Shown here: in pieces, positions 12,701 through 19,816 of the stretch
Layout: each line of letters starts with the position of its first letter
Position numbering within the stretch: position 1 is the stretch's first letter
DNA from: Symbiodinium natans
Taxonomy: Eukaryota; Sar; Dinophyceae; Suessiales; Symbiodiniaceae
Reading direction: 5' to 3'
Assembly: GCA_905221605.1 (NCBI GenBank)
Contig: CAJNDS010000002.1
Span: forward strand, 231,001 to 295,000
Length of the DNA stretch: 64,000 nucleotides
The notes under the pieces: generated by a model
Seen by the model: only the letters and a program-made list of their open reading frames with translations
Told to the model about the DNA's origin: nothing
The model's database searches: none
Program-made: the position numbers and the translations under genes

Positions 12701-15700
12701 GTTTGGGGTTTAGGGTTTAGGGTTTAGGGTTTAGGGTTTAGGGTTCTGGCCTAGGCCCGAAAGCATGAGCCCGGTTAGGACTCAAAACTTGGGCTTTTTA
12801 AGCTCAGGCGTAGATCCCAGACCCCAGAGTAACCTAGGAATAAAAGGGGCACCCTTTTTGGTTCAAAGGGGCTTGCAGCTTGCAAGGGGGCCTAACCCCT
12901 AAACAAAGGGAATAAGGGCCTTCTTTGGGTCCTAGGATCCGAAACCCGAAGCTCTATGATCCCTGGGACCCTAGGGTTTAGGGTTTAGGGTTTAGGGTTT
13001 AGGGTTTAGAGTTTAGGGTTTAGGGTTTAGGGTTTAGGGCAAGCGTTGCCTCCTCGTCGGAGTCATCCACTTCCTGCTTCTTCGACTCCTTCTTGGCCTC
13101 CTCTTCTTCTTCCTGCCGCGGTCGCGGACTGAACTCAAACCCTGAACCCCTTCGGGTTTAGGGTTTAGGGTTTAGGGTTTAGGGTTTAGGAGTACTTGGG
13201 CTTACAGGGCTTAGGAGGATCTCAAACATTTTTGCTAGGGGGGGGGGGGGGGGGTGGACAGAGTTTGTAGGGTTTAGGGTTCGGGGTTCAGAGTTTTGCG
13301 CTCTCGGGTGTCGGGTGCAGGGTTTTTGGTTGGGATGTTCCCCCTTTACCGTACCTCCTATTGGGCGCCTCAAGGTTCAGGGACGTAAACCTCCCTGACA
13401 ATTCCGCTCCACCGTTATCGCATAATCACCGAACCACAAACGACCGAACCACTACCCTAAACCCTCAACCCTAAACCCTAAATCCTAAACCCTAAACTCC
13501 AAACCCTAAACCCTAAACCCTAACCCCTAAACCCTAAACCCTAAACCCTAAACCCAAATTAAACCCAAAAGCTCCGCGTTCCACATCCTAGGGCGCTAGG
13601 GCTTATCAGGGCTCACGGCCTTTAGTACCGGCCCTTCACCCTATATGGCGGGGGGGGGGGGGGGGGGGGGGGGGGGGTTCAGAGAATAGGGGTGTCCTTG
13701 TTGGGGGTTTAGGGTTTAGGGTTTCGGGTTTCGGGTTTAGGGTTTAGGGTTTAGGGTGGCTATATAGGGGGCTCCCGACAATAGGGGTACCCTTTTTTGG
13801 GGGCCCTTTAAGGGAATTCGATTCTAGCTGGGTTATACAATGGTCAGGGAAATGCCCATATTCCTTTGCCACTCTACTTGGAGGTTCATGGCGGTTTGGG
13901 GCTTCGGGTTAAGTGGGGAATGTAAGGCTTTACCTGGTTATGACCTCATTCCTGGGCACGTAGCACCATAAGAAACCCAACTCCATCTAACCCAAGCCCA
14001 AACTCAAGACCCCAAGCCCATGAACCTCCAAGGAAACAACCCTAACCCGAAACCCCTAAACTGTCCTAAACTCTAAACCCCAAACCCTGTTAACCCTATA
14101 ATTAACCCCGAAACCCTAAGCCCTAAACCCTAAACCCCCTAAGATGTCCTCCGAGTCGTCGGACTTCTTCTGCTCAGATTCTTCCGACTTCCTCCTCTTC
14201 TTCTTCGGTGGAGGAGACCTGGGGGCACCCGCAGGTGTAGGCACGTCAGAGGGGTTCAGGGGTCGGTTTAGGGTTTAGGGTTTAGGCTTTAGGCAAAGGT
14301 TTCGGGTTTAGGGTTCAGGGTTCAGGGTTTAGGGCCCTCAATTGAGGAACATTCTGTTTGGGTTTAGGTTTTGGGGGGTTTAGGGTGCAGCGTGCAAGTG
14401 TTCTTGAGGGGTGCAGGCCGTGAGCAAGGCAGACCTCAGCGGGTGGGAGATTCAGGTTTAGGGATATTTGGTTCAGGTGTTTAGGGTTTAATTAGGGTTC
14501 GCCGACCCTGGCGGCGTGTTGGATGGGAAAAGGAGGTGAAAACCTCCCTTCTTTCCCTCCTTACCCCCCCCAAAACGTGGGGGGGGGGGGGGGGGGGGGG
14601 GGGTAGGGGGGGGGTACCCGGGCAGCTTTTCCATGGAGGGCCAGGCCACCCACACCGCATAAACTCACGGACCATAGGCGGTTTCGCACAGGACATAGGG
14701 GTCCTTTGCGGTTGTTGGGATTGAATTGATGGGGCTGCCCTCCTTCAAGCTGGCTTCAGCTCCTGTTTGGGTCCTGGTGCTACCCCCTCCCCCCCCCCCC
14801 CCAACGTTTCACAGAGGCTCAAGCAAATCAACTTTTGGCATCCTTACACCTTTCAACTATGCTCCAGCGAGGTCGGCGGCTTGAGCCGGAGGCTCTTAAA
14901 TTTAGGGTTTAGGGTTTAGGGTTTAGGGTTCAAGGTTGAGAGTTTTGGCTTTACGGCTTGGGGTTCCTTATCTTTAGGGTGTACTGGAACGGAAGTGTTA
15001 GAGAGCCGATCACATGAGCTGACAATTTTCACATCGCTGCAGTAGAGGAGGCGAAATAAAAGAATCCCTAAACCCTAAACCCTAAACGCTAAATGGAGTC
15101 CCTAAACCCGTCGAGCCCCTTGAAGCCCCAAACTCCCGTGAACCCCAGGGCCAATCAAAGCCCTCTATTTTATAGAGGAAGAAAGGTTTTGGGGTTTAGG
15201 GTTTAGGGGTTACAGCTCTCTTCTGTCCTAAAACGCCCTCTACTATCACTCGCACTGCATCTCGGTAGGACTCTGCAAACTCTGAGTATACGCATACTCC
15301 CTACATCATACCTGGGCCCTAAACCCTAAACCCTAAACCCTAAACCCTAAACCCTAAACCCTAAACCCTAAACCCTAAACCCTAAACCCTAAACCCTAAA
15401 CCCTAAACCCTAAACCCTAACCTTAAACCTGAGGGTATCGCGTTGGCCAGTGGGTAAGGGCCCAGCGGTGAAGCATCGGATGCCTTCGTGGCCGGCTTGG
15501 GCCGAGCCTGCCATTAGGGTTTAGGGTAGCTGTGGCGTACCAAGGCAAAGCCTAGACCCGTAGAAACCGCGAAATCCAACAACGCGAAGCCTAAACCCTA
15601 AAACCCAAACCCTAAACCCTAAACCCGAAACCCTACCTAAACGAACCCCTCCCCCCCTAAGCATCTAACCGAAGCGCTCAAAAATGAACCCTAAGCCTTG

Positions 15701-18700
15701 TGCAAGGTGCCGATGCAACCATCCGCCCTAAACCCTAAACCCTAAACTCTGAACCCTAGAAACCTAGAACCCTAGTTTCCTAGAACCCTAGAACCCTGGA
15801 ACCCTAGAACCCGGAAGAAGAAGTGCAAATATTCCTGACCGCCAGTTGAAGCCACAGATTGAGGACTGTGGGGCCTTAGAGCTTTAGGGTCTTGGGGGTT
15901 GTAGTTGTAGGGTGTAGGGTTTAGGGCTTAGGGCTTGGGGTTTAGGGTTTAAGGCCTAGGACCTAGGGTCCTCGGGCTCAGGGTGGGCTGCAGATAGCGT
16001 CACAGCGGCGACGCGCCTTGGAAGCGGCGCCCTTCTTCTGCGCCTGACAAGGCTTGGTTGGCACTCAAATCTAAGGGTAGGTATATGGGGGGTTCCGAAA
16101 AAAAGGGGTACCCGTTTTGGGGGCCGTAAAAGAGATTCTTCCGGAAATGCCCATGGAGGCCCTAAATATGGTCCCTTGCCTCCTCAAGAGGGTTCTGAAG
16201 TATGGACCCTTGGTTGTTAAAGGGTACAGAAGGGTTATGTAAGAAGTCCCCTTTTTAAGGGCCCATGCTAAAGGCACCATGTAACGACCCTTAGATCAAG
16301 ACTAGAACCCAAGAGTAACCTGGGAAGAAGGAGGAGGGCCCTTTTAGGTGTAGGGTTTAGGGTTTAGGGTTTAGGGTTTAGGGTTTAGGGTTTAGGGTTT
16401 AGGGTTTAGGGTTTAGGGTTTAGGGTTTAGGGTTTAGGGCTTAGGGCTAGGAACAAAACGGGTGCGATTTAAGTGGGCGTAGAAGGGAGCCAAACATGGG
16501 AACAAGGGCCTTGTCAGGGTCGTAGAAAGGTAACCCTAAACCCGAAACCCTAAACCCTAAACCCTGAAAAACAAGGGCCTGCACAGGGTCCTAGAAAGGT
16601 GAACTAGCAGCGGCACCTTCCCTGAAAACATGAGCACCCCCATGTCCCAAACACCAAAACCTGCCTCTCCATCAGGTCTAGGGTTTAGGGTTTAGGGTTT
16701 AGGGTTTGGGGTTTAGGGTTTAGGGTTTCAAGGGTTTAAGGTTTCAAGGGTTTGGGGTGTTGGGGCTTAGGGTTTACCAAAAAAGGCTCCCTCATCCGAG
16801 CATGCCTTCAGATTCTTCTTCTGCTTCGTGCTGACCTCGGCTTGATCTGTCTCTGAGAAGTCACTTGGCTTCGTGGACTTCTTGCCTAGTTGTCCAGTAC
16901 CTAGGGGAACAAAGGTTCGCCTTTGGGATTTTTAAGGGGATTCGATTACCCCAAAAAAGTTAAAGGCTACTCTACAACTAAGCTTGAGAATTCTAACCTG
17001 AGCGACCCGACCCCGCAAGTTAGGCCAGTGAGTGCCTGTTACACAAGATTCGAGACTTACTTCATGTTGATGAACGTGTCTCTTCCTTTCATTGCAAACC
17101 ATGAGATGATCCAGTGGCTGTTGGTGTTGAGGAAGATGTGAATACCTCAAGAAAACATGGCACCAGTTTAGGGTTAAGGGTTTAGGGTATTTGAGGGGGG
17201 TTAACTCCTAAACCCTCAATCGTAACAGCTTGGACGCAAGAGTAACTGGGGAAGAAACAGGGCACCATTGGCCTGTAAGGCACACCTAAACCCTAAAGAA
17301 AAAAGGAATTGGGGCCTGCTCTGGGTCCTAGACCCTAAACCCTAAACCCTAAACCCTAGACCCTAGACCCTAAAACCTAAACCCTAAACCCTAAACCCCT
17401 AACCCCTAAACCCTAAACCCTAAACCCTAAACCCTAAACCCAATCATAAATGAAAAAAAAGGTCTACTCTGCGTCTACGCCGAAGCCTGAGCCTCCGACG
17501 CTCTCCGAGGCGCTGTCACTCTCTGAGCCGCTTTCCTGGCTGCATGGCGTCACGGAACGCGCAGGTTTAGGGTTTAGGGTTTAGGGTTTAGGGTTTAGGG
17601 TTTAGGGTTTAGGGTTTAGGGTTTAGGGTTTAGGGTTTAGGGAGCTTAGGACTTTCCCCAGAACGGAGCCCAAAGCCTGTTCTGAGCTCTAAGACCTGGA
17701 CCCTAAACCGCTGCTTCCCGAACTCAGCCTCGCAATCCCGCTTGCAGCTCACCCAGGCTGCCTACCTACCGGAAGCTGACGTGGGAAATCAAGCCCTAAA
17801 CCCTAAACCCTAAACCCAGAACCATGAACCCGAAACCCTAAACCCCAAACCCTAAACCCTGAACCCCCAAACCCCTCCAATTTTTCCCGACGCCAAGTCG
17901 CCATGGGCATCGCGGACTCCTGGCATGGTACAAGCATCTGGCTCTAAACCCTAAACTATAAACCCGAAACCCTAAACCCTAAATCCTACACCCTAAACCC
18001 CTAACCCTAAACCCCGATATAAGCCTCTGAACTCCAAAGCCCTAAACCCCTGAGCCCTTAAACCCCATACCATAAACCCTACGCCCCTAAGCCCCTAAAC
18101 CCAAACCCCTAAACCCTAATCCCGAAACCCGTAACCCCCCTAAACCCCCTATTCCCCCTAAATCCCAAACCCTAAAGCCTAAACCCCTAAGCCCCCTAAA
18201 CCCCCAAGCCCCCACACCCCCAAACCCCCAAACCCCTAAACCCCTATATAAGCCCCCTAAACCCCCAACCCTAAAACCTACACCCTAAACCCCTAGCCCC
18301 TGAACCCCAAACCCAAACCCCAAACCCTAAACCCCAAACCCTAAACCCTAAATCCCAAACCCTAAACTTGGTCTTTACGACCGCCAACCTCTAAACCCTA
18401 ACCCTAAATCCTAAACCCTAAACCCCAAACCTTAAAGACCCTTGAGGCATTAGGACCGCCATCCCCCAAACCATAGCCCTAAACCCTAAACCCTAAACCC
18501 CTAAACCCCTAAACCCCTAAAACCCTAAAACCCTAAAACCCTAAAACCCTAAAACCCTAAAACCCTAAAACCCCAAAACCCTAAAACCCTAAACCCCAAA
18601 CCCTAAACCTAAACCCCCTAAACCCTAAACCCTAAACCCCAAAGCCCCTTGAGGCTTTACGGCCGCCATCCCTCTCCTCAGCCGGAGCTTCGCTTGGCTC

Positions 18701-19093
18701 CGGGAGCCTGGCGCCATTAGGGTTTAGGGTTTGGGGTTTAGGGCTTAGGGTTTAGGATTTGGGGTTTGGGGTCTAGGGTTTAGGGTTTAGGGTTGAGGAG
18801 TTTGGGGTTTAGGGTTTAGGGATTAGGGTTTGGGGTTTAGGGTGTGGGATTTTGGTCTAGAGTTTAGGGTTTGGGGTTTGGGGTTTAGGGTTTGGGGTGT
18901 GGGGTTTGAGCTTTGGGTTCCGGGCTTAGGTTTTCACCCGAAGCTGACAACCCAATCATTTCACAAGACCCTACAGCCCGGCCCCCATAACAGGGCCACA
19001 CTAAACCCTAAACCCTAAACCCTAAACCCTAAACCCTAAACCCTAAACGACTATAGCCTGCGAAGGCCCAACGACCAAAGCAAGGCCCCGCGT
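684..19093 (-). CDS. split gene: 20-exon Lys/Glu/Ser-rich to Arg-Ser-rich tail
   Basis: Model joined from 20 islands (listed separately, 24-80 nt each) read on the minus strand. Lengths sum to 876 nt, exactly 292 codons, with no stop and complementary phases wherever an exon is not a multiple of three. Composition runs from Glu/Ser-rich, through repeated blocks of Glu-Glu then Lys runs then Ser-Asp-Asp-Ser-Glu, to Lys-Asp-Lys and finally Arg-Ser dipeptides. Donors as drawn are 14 GC, 3 GA, 3 GT; 18 of 20 acceptors are AG|G. Charged tails like this occur in RNA-binding, splicing and chromatin proteins, but the catalytic part, if any, is not identified. Boundaries were chosen partly using the AG|G rule, so that tally is not independent evidence. 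Roughly 95 percent of the span would be intron. Confidence 0.55.
1392..1685 (+). CDS. 97-aa ORF of unknown status
   Basis: This lies in the one block near the left end (about 880-1800) that lacks telomere repeats. The C-terminal half looks protein-like (VLDGENADHIVLVRDVALDG, then an acidic/basic stretch) and ends in TAA. A 140-aa frame overlaps on the minus strand and is rich in Ser, so the strand is not certain. No family recognised. Confidence 0.3.
   Translation: MEPIQSSVLAESLHCMTSFRSPRSGGGGGRKCCCAMVLDGENADHIVLVRDVALDGMTSEVAEEDRHTLCHTLLERQRWGRALACLTKSRVMQVNAV
3133..3456 (-). CDS. 107-aa ORF, possible exon
   Basis: Open minus-strand frame in a repeat-poor island between the two last tail exons. 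The middle part (GTFDSLDAPESATGSESGAA) is acidic and Ser-rich like the neighbouring gene. If spliced in it would have to be a multiple of three, because the flanking exons already match in phase. Could be chance. Confidence 0.22.
   Translation of the reverse strand: MFVATYPKGVFLHGARFLLLPKKRTRCYRVTQQGMKSELAHGLESHPKAFEYIHRGCFLGTFDSLDAPESATGSESGAAKLPAYQNKFRLLSKDSPSPVSGMPNLWV
3780..3814 (-). CDS. tail exon: DRDRKKRSRSSR
   Basis: A 35-nt micro-exon on the minus strand. It is preceded by a pyrimidine-containing stretch and TGGCAG|G and followed by CAG|GTGCTT, a GT donor. It reads DRDRKKRSRSS plus two bases that join the next exon (684-729) to give Arg. CCCTAAA lies to its left and TTTAGGG to its right on the plus strand. 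Confidence 0.52.
4917..4961 (-). CDS. tail exon: DKKEKEKDKDKEKHK
   Basis: 45 nt, phase 0 on both sides, acceptor GCGCAAG|G, GC donor (CACAAG|GC). Purely charged Lys/Asp/Glu block. The opposite strand would read as Leu/Phe/Ser runs in the same window, so the minus assignment rests on consistency with the neighbouring exons. Confidence 0.52.
5741..5794 (-). CDS. tail exon: DKSRDRSRGKDSEKEKIK
   Basis: 54 nt, phase 0, acceptor GAAGCAG|G, donor ATCAAG|GC. It begins with the same Asp-Lys start as the next exon and has RSRDRSR-type dipeptides, marking the change from Lys/Glu to Arg/Ser composition. Telomere-like arrays abut it, CCCTAAA-type on the left and TTTAGGG-type on the right. Confidence 0.55.
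5821..5936. repeat. 50-bp tandem repeat of composite telomere-like units
   Basis: The block starting GTTCAGGG and containing a TTAAACAG spacer recurs at 5821, 5871 and 5921. It is a higher-order repeat built from degenerate heptamers plus a non-telomeric octamer. Confidence 0.8.
6318..6370 (+). repeat. homogenised TTTAGGGG octamer array
   Basis: About six consecutive units with four G instead of three, inside ordinary TTTAGGG sequence. A single variant has been amplified locally. Confidence 0.85.
6548..6587 (-). CDS. tail exon: SSSEVKKKKKKDK
   Basis: 40 nt. Acceptor GGGCACAG|G with a pyrimidine-rich lead, donor GACAAG|GA. Its first base completes the Arg codon left by the exon at 7697-7728, so 32 + 40 nt form 24 whole codons. 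Six Lys in a row. CCCTAAA left, TTTAGGG right. Confidence 0.55.
7697..7728 (-). CDS. tail exon: ERKKAASSGS
   Basis: 32 nt, acceptor AAGCGCAG|G, GT donor as drawn (CGCG|GTCC). It ends two bases into a codon, matched by the next exon. It sits between two of the purest heptamer arrays in the region (7555-7650 and 7747-7830), which are in opposite orientation. Confidence 0.42.
8365..8386 (+). repeat. C homopolymer (about 22 bp)
   Basis: Uninterrupted cytosine run flanked by decayed CCCTAAA units. One of several long G/C runs in the window. Confidence 0.9.
8620..8727 (+). repeat. dispersed repeat C, copy 1
   Basis: About 105 bp containing AAACCCAATAAACCC and GTTACAGTAA followed by AGCACCACAA. 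A clearly related copy in the same orientation is at 47985-48094. No ORF of note. Confidence 0.75.
8800..8829 (-). CDS. tail exon: EKKDKKKKDK
   Basis: 30 nt, phase 0, acceptor CTGGGAG|G after a pyrimidine-rich lead, GA donor (GACAAG|GA). An alternative is a slightly longer exon reading into GAGAAG. Lies about 70 bp from dispersed repeat C. Confidence 0.48.
9770..9805 (-). CDS. tail exon: EEEEVKKKDDEK
   Basis: 36 nt, phase 0, drawn with acceptor GTAGAG|G. A slightly longer version starting after GTAG would break the phase. GT donor (GAGAAG|GTCCGC). Glu run, Lys run, acidic end: the recurring pattern of this gene. Confidence 0.52.
10194..10250 (-). CDS. tail exon: EEEDTKKKKKEKKKSEDSE
   Basis: 57 nt, 19 codons, phase 0, GC donor (CAGAG|GC). 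The acceptor CCGAG|G sits at the end of a run of CCCTAAA units (sense strand), so the repeat itself supplies the upstream sequence. Same length and same order of blocks as the exon at 10886-10942, which suggests exon duplication. Confidence 0.58.
10618..10694 (+). repeat. AT microsatellite, T run and G run
   Basis: TA dinucleotides, ATT units, about 20 T, then about 16 G. Simple sequence; the ORF across it is low complexity and rejected. Confidence 0.9.
10886..10942 (-). CDS. tail exon: EEPKKKKKKSHKKKSDDSE
   Basis: 57 nt, 19 codons, phase 0, acceptor TTCGGAG|G preceded by CGCTTTT, GC donor (TCGGAG|GC). Paralogous in layout to 10194-10250 (EE start, two Lys runs, S-acid-acid-SE end). A C homopolymer follows the donor directly in the intron. 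Confidence 0.6.
11113..11472 (-). CDS. 119-aa ORF, possible large exon
   Basis: The longest ordinary-looking minus frame near the tail gene. After a TTTTCAG|A acceptor about 20 nt inside the ORF it reads RSCREECAAKAVIAVTGLDG in phase 0, and it ends GASQKKSIPER before TAA. A GA donor before the stop would keep phase 0, so it could be an alternative or retained exon between the exons at 12607 and 10886. It could equally be a separate short gene. Balanced amino-acid composition; no family recognised. Confidence 0.38.
   Translation of the reverse strand: MPQKGFQRSCREECAAKAVIAVTGLDGALLAPPLPAPSEAWQDLEPYPPGSQQKIGGGSRQAAGAALIDAVPVFHATENYRAQRFKLQQLYRNLPSGLRVAAAGETPKGASQKKSIPER
12607..12672 (-). CDS. 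tail exon: VEQIINKKKKKAAKKDSDDDSE
   Basis: 66 nt, 22 codons, phase 0, acceptor AGCGCAG|G, donor TCTGAG|GC. Starts with a short amphipathic VEQIIN segment, then five Lys, then the acidic Ser-Asp end shared with its neighbours. CCCTAAA on the left, TTTAGGG on the right. Confidence 0.58.
13050..13112 (-). CDS. tail exon: EEEEEAKKESKKQEVDDSDE
   Basis: 63 nt, 21 codons, phase 0, acceptor GCGGCAG|G, GC donor (GAGGAG|GC). Same block order as the exons at 10194, 10886 and 12607. Here the flanking arrays are reversed (TTTAGGG left), an exception to the usual arrangement. Confidence 0.56.
13651..13677 (+). repeat. G homopolymer (about 27 bp)
   Basis: Uninterrupted G run after GGTATATGGC-like dispersed sequence. 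Length may be affected by sequencing. Confidence 0.9.
14149..14202 (-). CDS. tail exon: KKRRKSEESEQKKSDDSE
   Basis: 54 nt in phase 0 if the acceptor is CACCGAAG|A. The stronger-looking upstream site CCCCCAG|G would need a different phase. GA donor (TCGGAG|GA). Ends with the same SDDSE motif as the exon at 10886-10942. Confidence 0.52.
14501..14892 (+). repeat. dispersed repeat A, copy 1
   Basis: Begins GCCGACCCTGGCGGCGTG, contains GGGCAGCTTTTCCATGGAGG and CATAAACTCACGGACCATAG, and ends GGCGGCTTGAGCCGGAGG. The same blocks in the same order and orientation recur at 58911-59368. The G/C-run segments between them differ in length and content. It is either a segmental duplication or a mobile element; no terminal repeats seen. 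Confidence 0.85.
15484..15507 (-). CDS. tail exon: ARPKPATK
   Basis: 24-nt micro-exon, phase 0, acceptor ATGGCAG|G, GC donor (ACGAAG|GC). Short, so support comes mainly from phase and boundary agreement with neighbours. Confidence 0.4.
16017..16043 (-). CDS. tail exon: AQKKGAASK
   Basis: 27 nt, phase 0, acceptor CTTGTCAG|G, GC donor (TCCAAG|GC). Composition resembles the Ala/Lys-rich exon at 15484. Confidence 0.42.
16806..16885 (-). CDS. tail exon: KKSTKPSDFSETDQAEVSTK
   Basis: 80 nt: two bases completing a Gly codon from the previous exon, then 26 codons, GC donor (CTGAAG|GC). The acceptor AACTAG|G is the very end of dispersed repeat B (16886-16970), so the repeat provides the splice site as drawn. 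This is the least repetitive of the tail exons, ending KQKKNLK. Confidence 0.52.
16886..16970 (+). repeat. dispersed repeat B, copy 1, abutting an exon acceptor
   Basis: Contains TAGTTGTCCAGTACCTAGGG and CCAAAAAAGTTAAAGGCTAC. A related copy is at 60415-60500. Its left edge coincides with the acceptor of the exon at 16806-16885 read on minus, which is the position expected of an intron-forming (introner-like) insertion. Confidence 0.7.
17493..17535 (-). CDS. tail exon: ESGSESDSASESVG
   Basis: 43 nt, phase 0 in, one base out, matched by the two-base start of the exon at 16806-16885. Acceptor CAGCCAG|G, GC donor (GGAG|GC). The frame would stay open to a TAG about 27 nt further on, so a terminal exon cannot be excluded. 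Acidic Ser-rich block. Confidence 0.5.
17894..17919 (-). CDS. candidate exon: VRDAHGDL
   Basis: 26 nt. Two bases complete a Gly codon from the exon at 18683-18707, then eight codons to a GC donor. Acceptor CATGCCAG|G preceded by TGCTTGTAC. Small, with more than one frame open. Confidence 0.35.
18518..18592 (-). repeat. homogenised CCCTAAAA octamer array
   Basis: About eight units of the TTTTAGGG type on the minus strand, the unit known from Chlamydomonas telomeres, embedded in seven-base units. Local amplification of a variant rather than a species signal. Confidence 0.85.
18683..18707 (-). CDS. candidate exon: APGAKRSS
   Basis: 25 nt, acceptor GGCGCCAG|G, GC donor before CTGAG. One base left over, matched by the next exon. 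Other frames are open as well, so this is a weak member of the chain. Confidence 0.33.
19058..19093 (-). CDS. candidate exon: TRGLALVVGPSQ
   Basis: 36 nt, phase 0, acceptor GTGCGAG|A, GC donor (TCGCAG|GC). It is the last candidate exon before the LTR element on the 5' side of the tail. The next upstream candidate on minus is at 23280, beyond the element. Confidence 0.37.
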
Positions 19094-19106
19094 CTCGCAC
19101 AAAACG

Positions 19107-19190
19107 GTTTAGGGTTTAGGGTTTAGGGTTTAGGGTTTAGGGTTTAGGGTTTAGGGTTTAGGGTTTAGGATTTAGGGTTTAGGGTTTAGG
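19107..19190 (+). repeat. TTTAGGG array
   Basis: Twelve near-perfect units immediately upstream (on the minus strand) of the candidate exon at 19058. Confidence 0.95.
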
Positions 19191-19518
19191 GTCCTAGTCT
19201 TGACAGTTTGGTTTTGAAACTACCTAGTCCCAAGTATGGTTCTTTTTATTCATGTACCCGACCTGACGAGGGTTCGTGGAATACACAAAGAACAAGGATG
19301 TGGAATTGGGGATCTGTCGGTATATCTTACAGGAAGCGGCAACGTCAGAACGATCTTGCAGGGTCTTAGTAGCCCAGTAACCATGTTATAAGAAGGGCAC
19401 CCGTTTTTTGGGCTAGTTACTTTATCAGGGAACCCATAACCAAAAAAAAGGGTAAAGGGTACCACTGGGCTACAAAGGGGTTTAGGGCTTATCGGCCCTA
19501 AACCCTAAACCCTAAACC

Positions 19519-19523
19519 CTAAC
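19519..19523. other. target site duplication CTAAC, left
   Basis: Five bases CTAAC directly before the 5' LTR, repeated at 23221-23225 directly after the 3' LTR. The empty site would read CCCTAACCCTAAA, so the element inserted into telomere-like DNA. Confidence 0.95.
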
Positions 19524-19816
19524 TGCTGAAACGCCTTCTTGTACATGTCCGTATACCTCTGCAGTAGTTAGGTGTACCACTTGTTTTCCCTGTTGCTGTT
19601 AGGCTCCCGAAGGTCTTGAGCAACACTTTTAACACATCATGTACAGTACCACATTTTAGGCGCTAAGCCCTATAGTAGCATCATGACTTTTGGTTTGTTG
19701 CTTGCGTGTAAAAGATCTCCGCGTTTGTGTGCCTCAGCAATGGATGGGAGTTCTGGGACGGGGGAAATGCGCACTCCACTCGTTTCAATCTCTCAGCCTG
19801 CTGGGTCACACCAGCA
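19524..19816 (+). repeat. 5' LTR
   Basis: 293 bp, TGCTG...CAGCA. Contains a pyrimidine-rich tract ending in AG at 19601-19602 (a possible trans-splice acceptor) and both in-frame ATGs of the Gag ORF (19683 and 19740), so Gag translation begins inside the LTR. No obvious TATA box. Confidence 0.97.
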
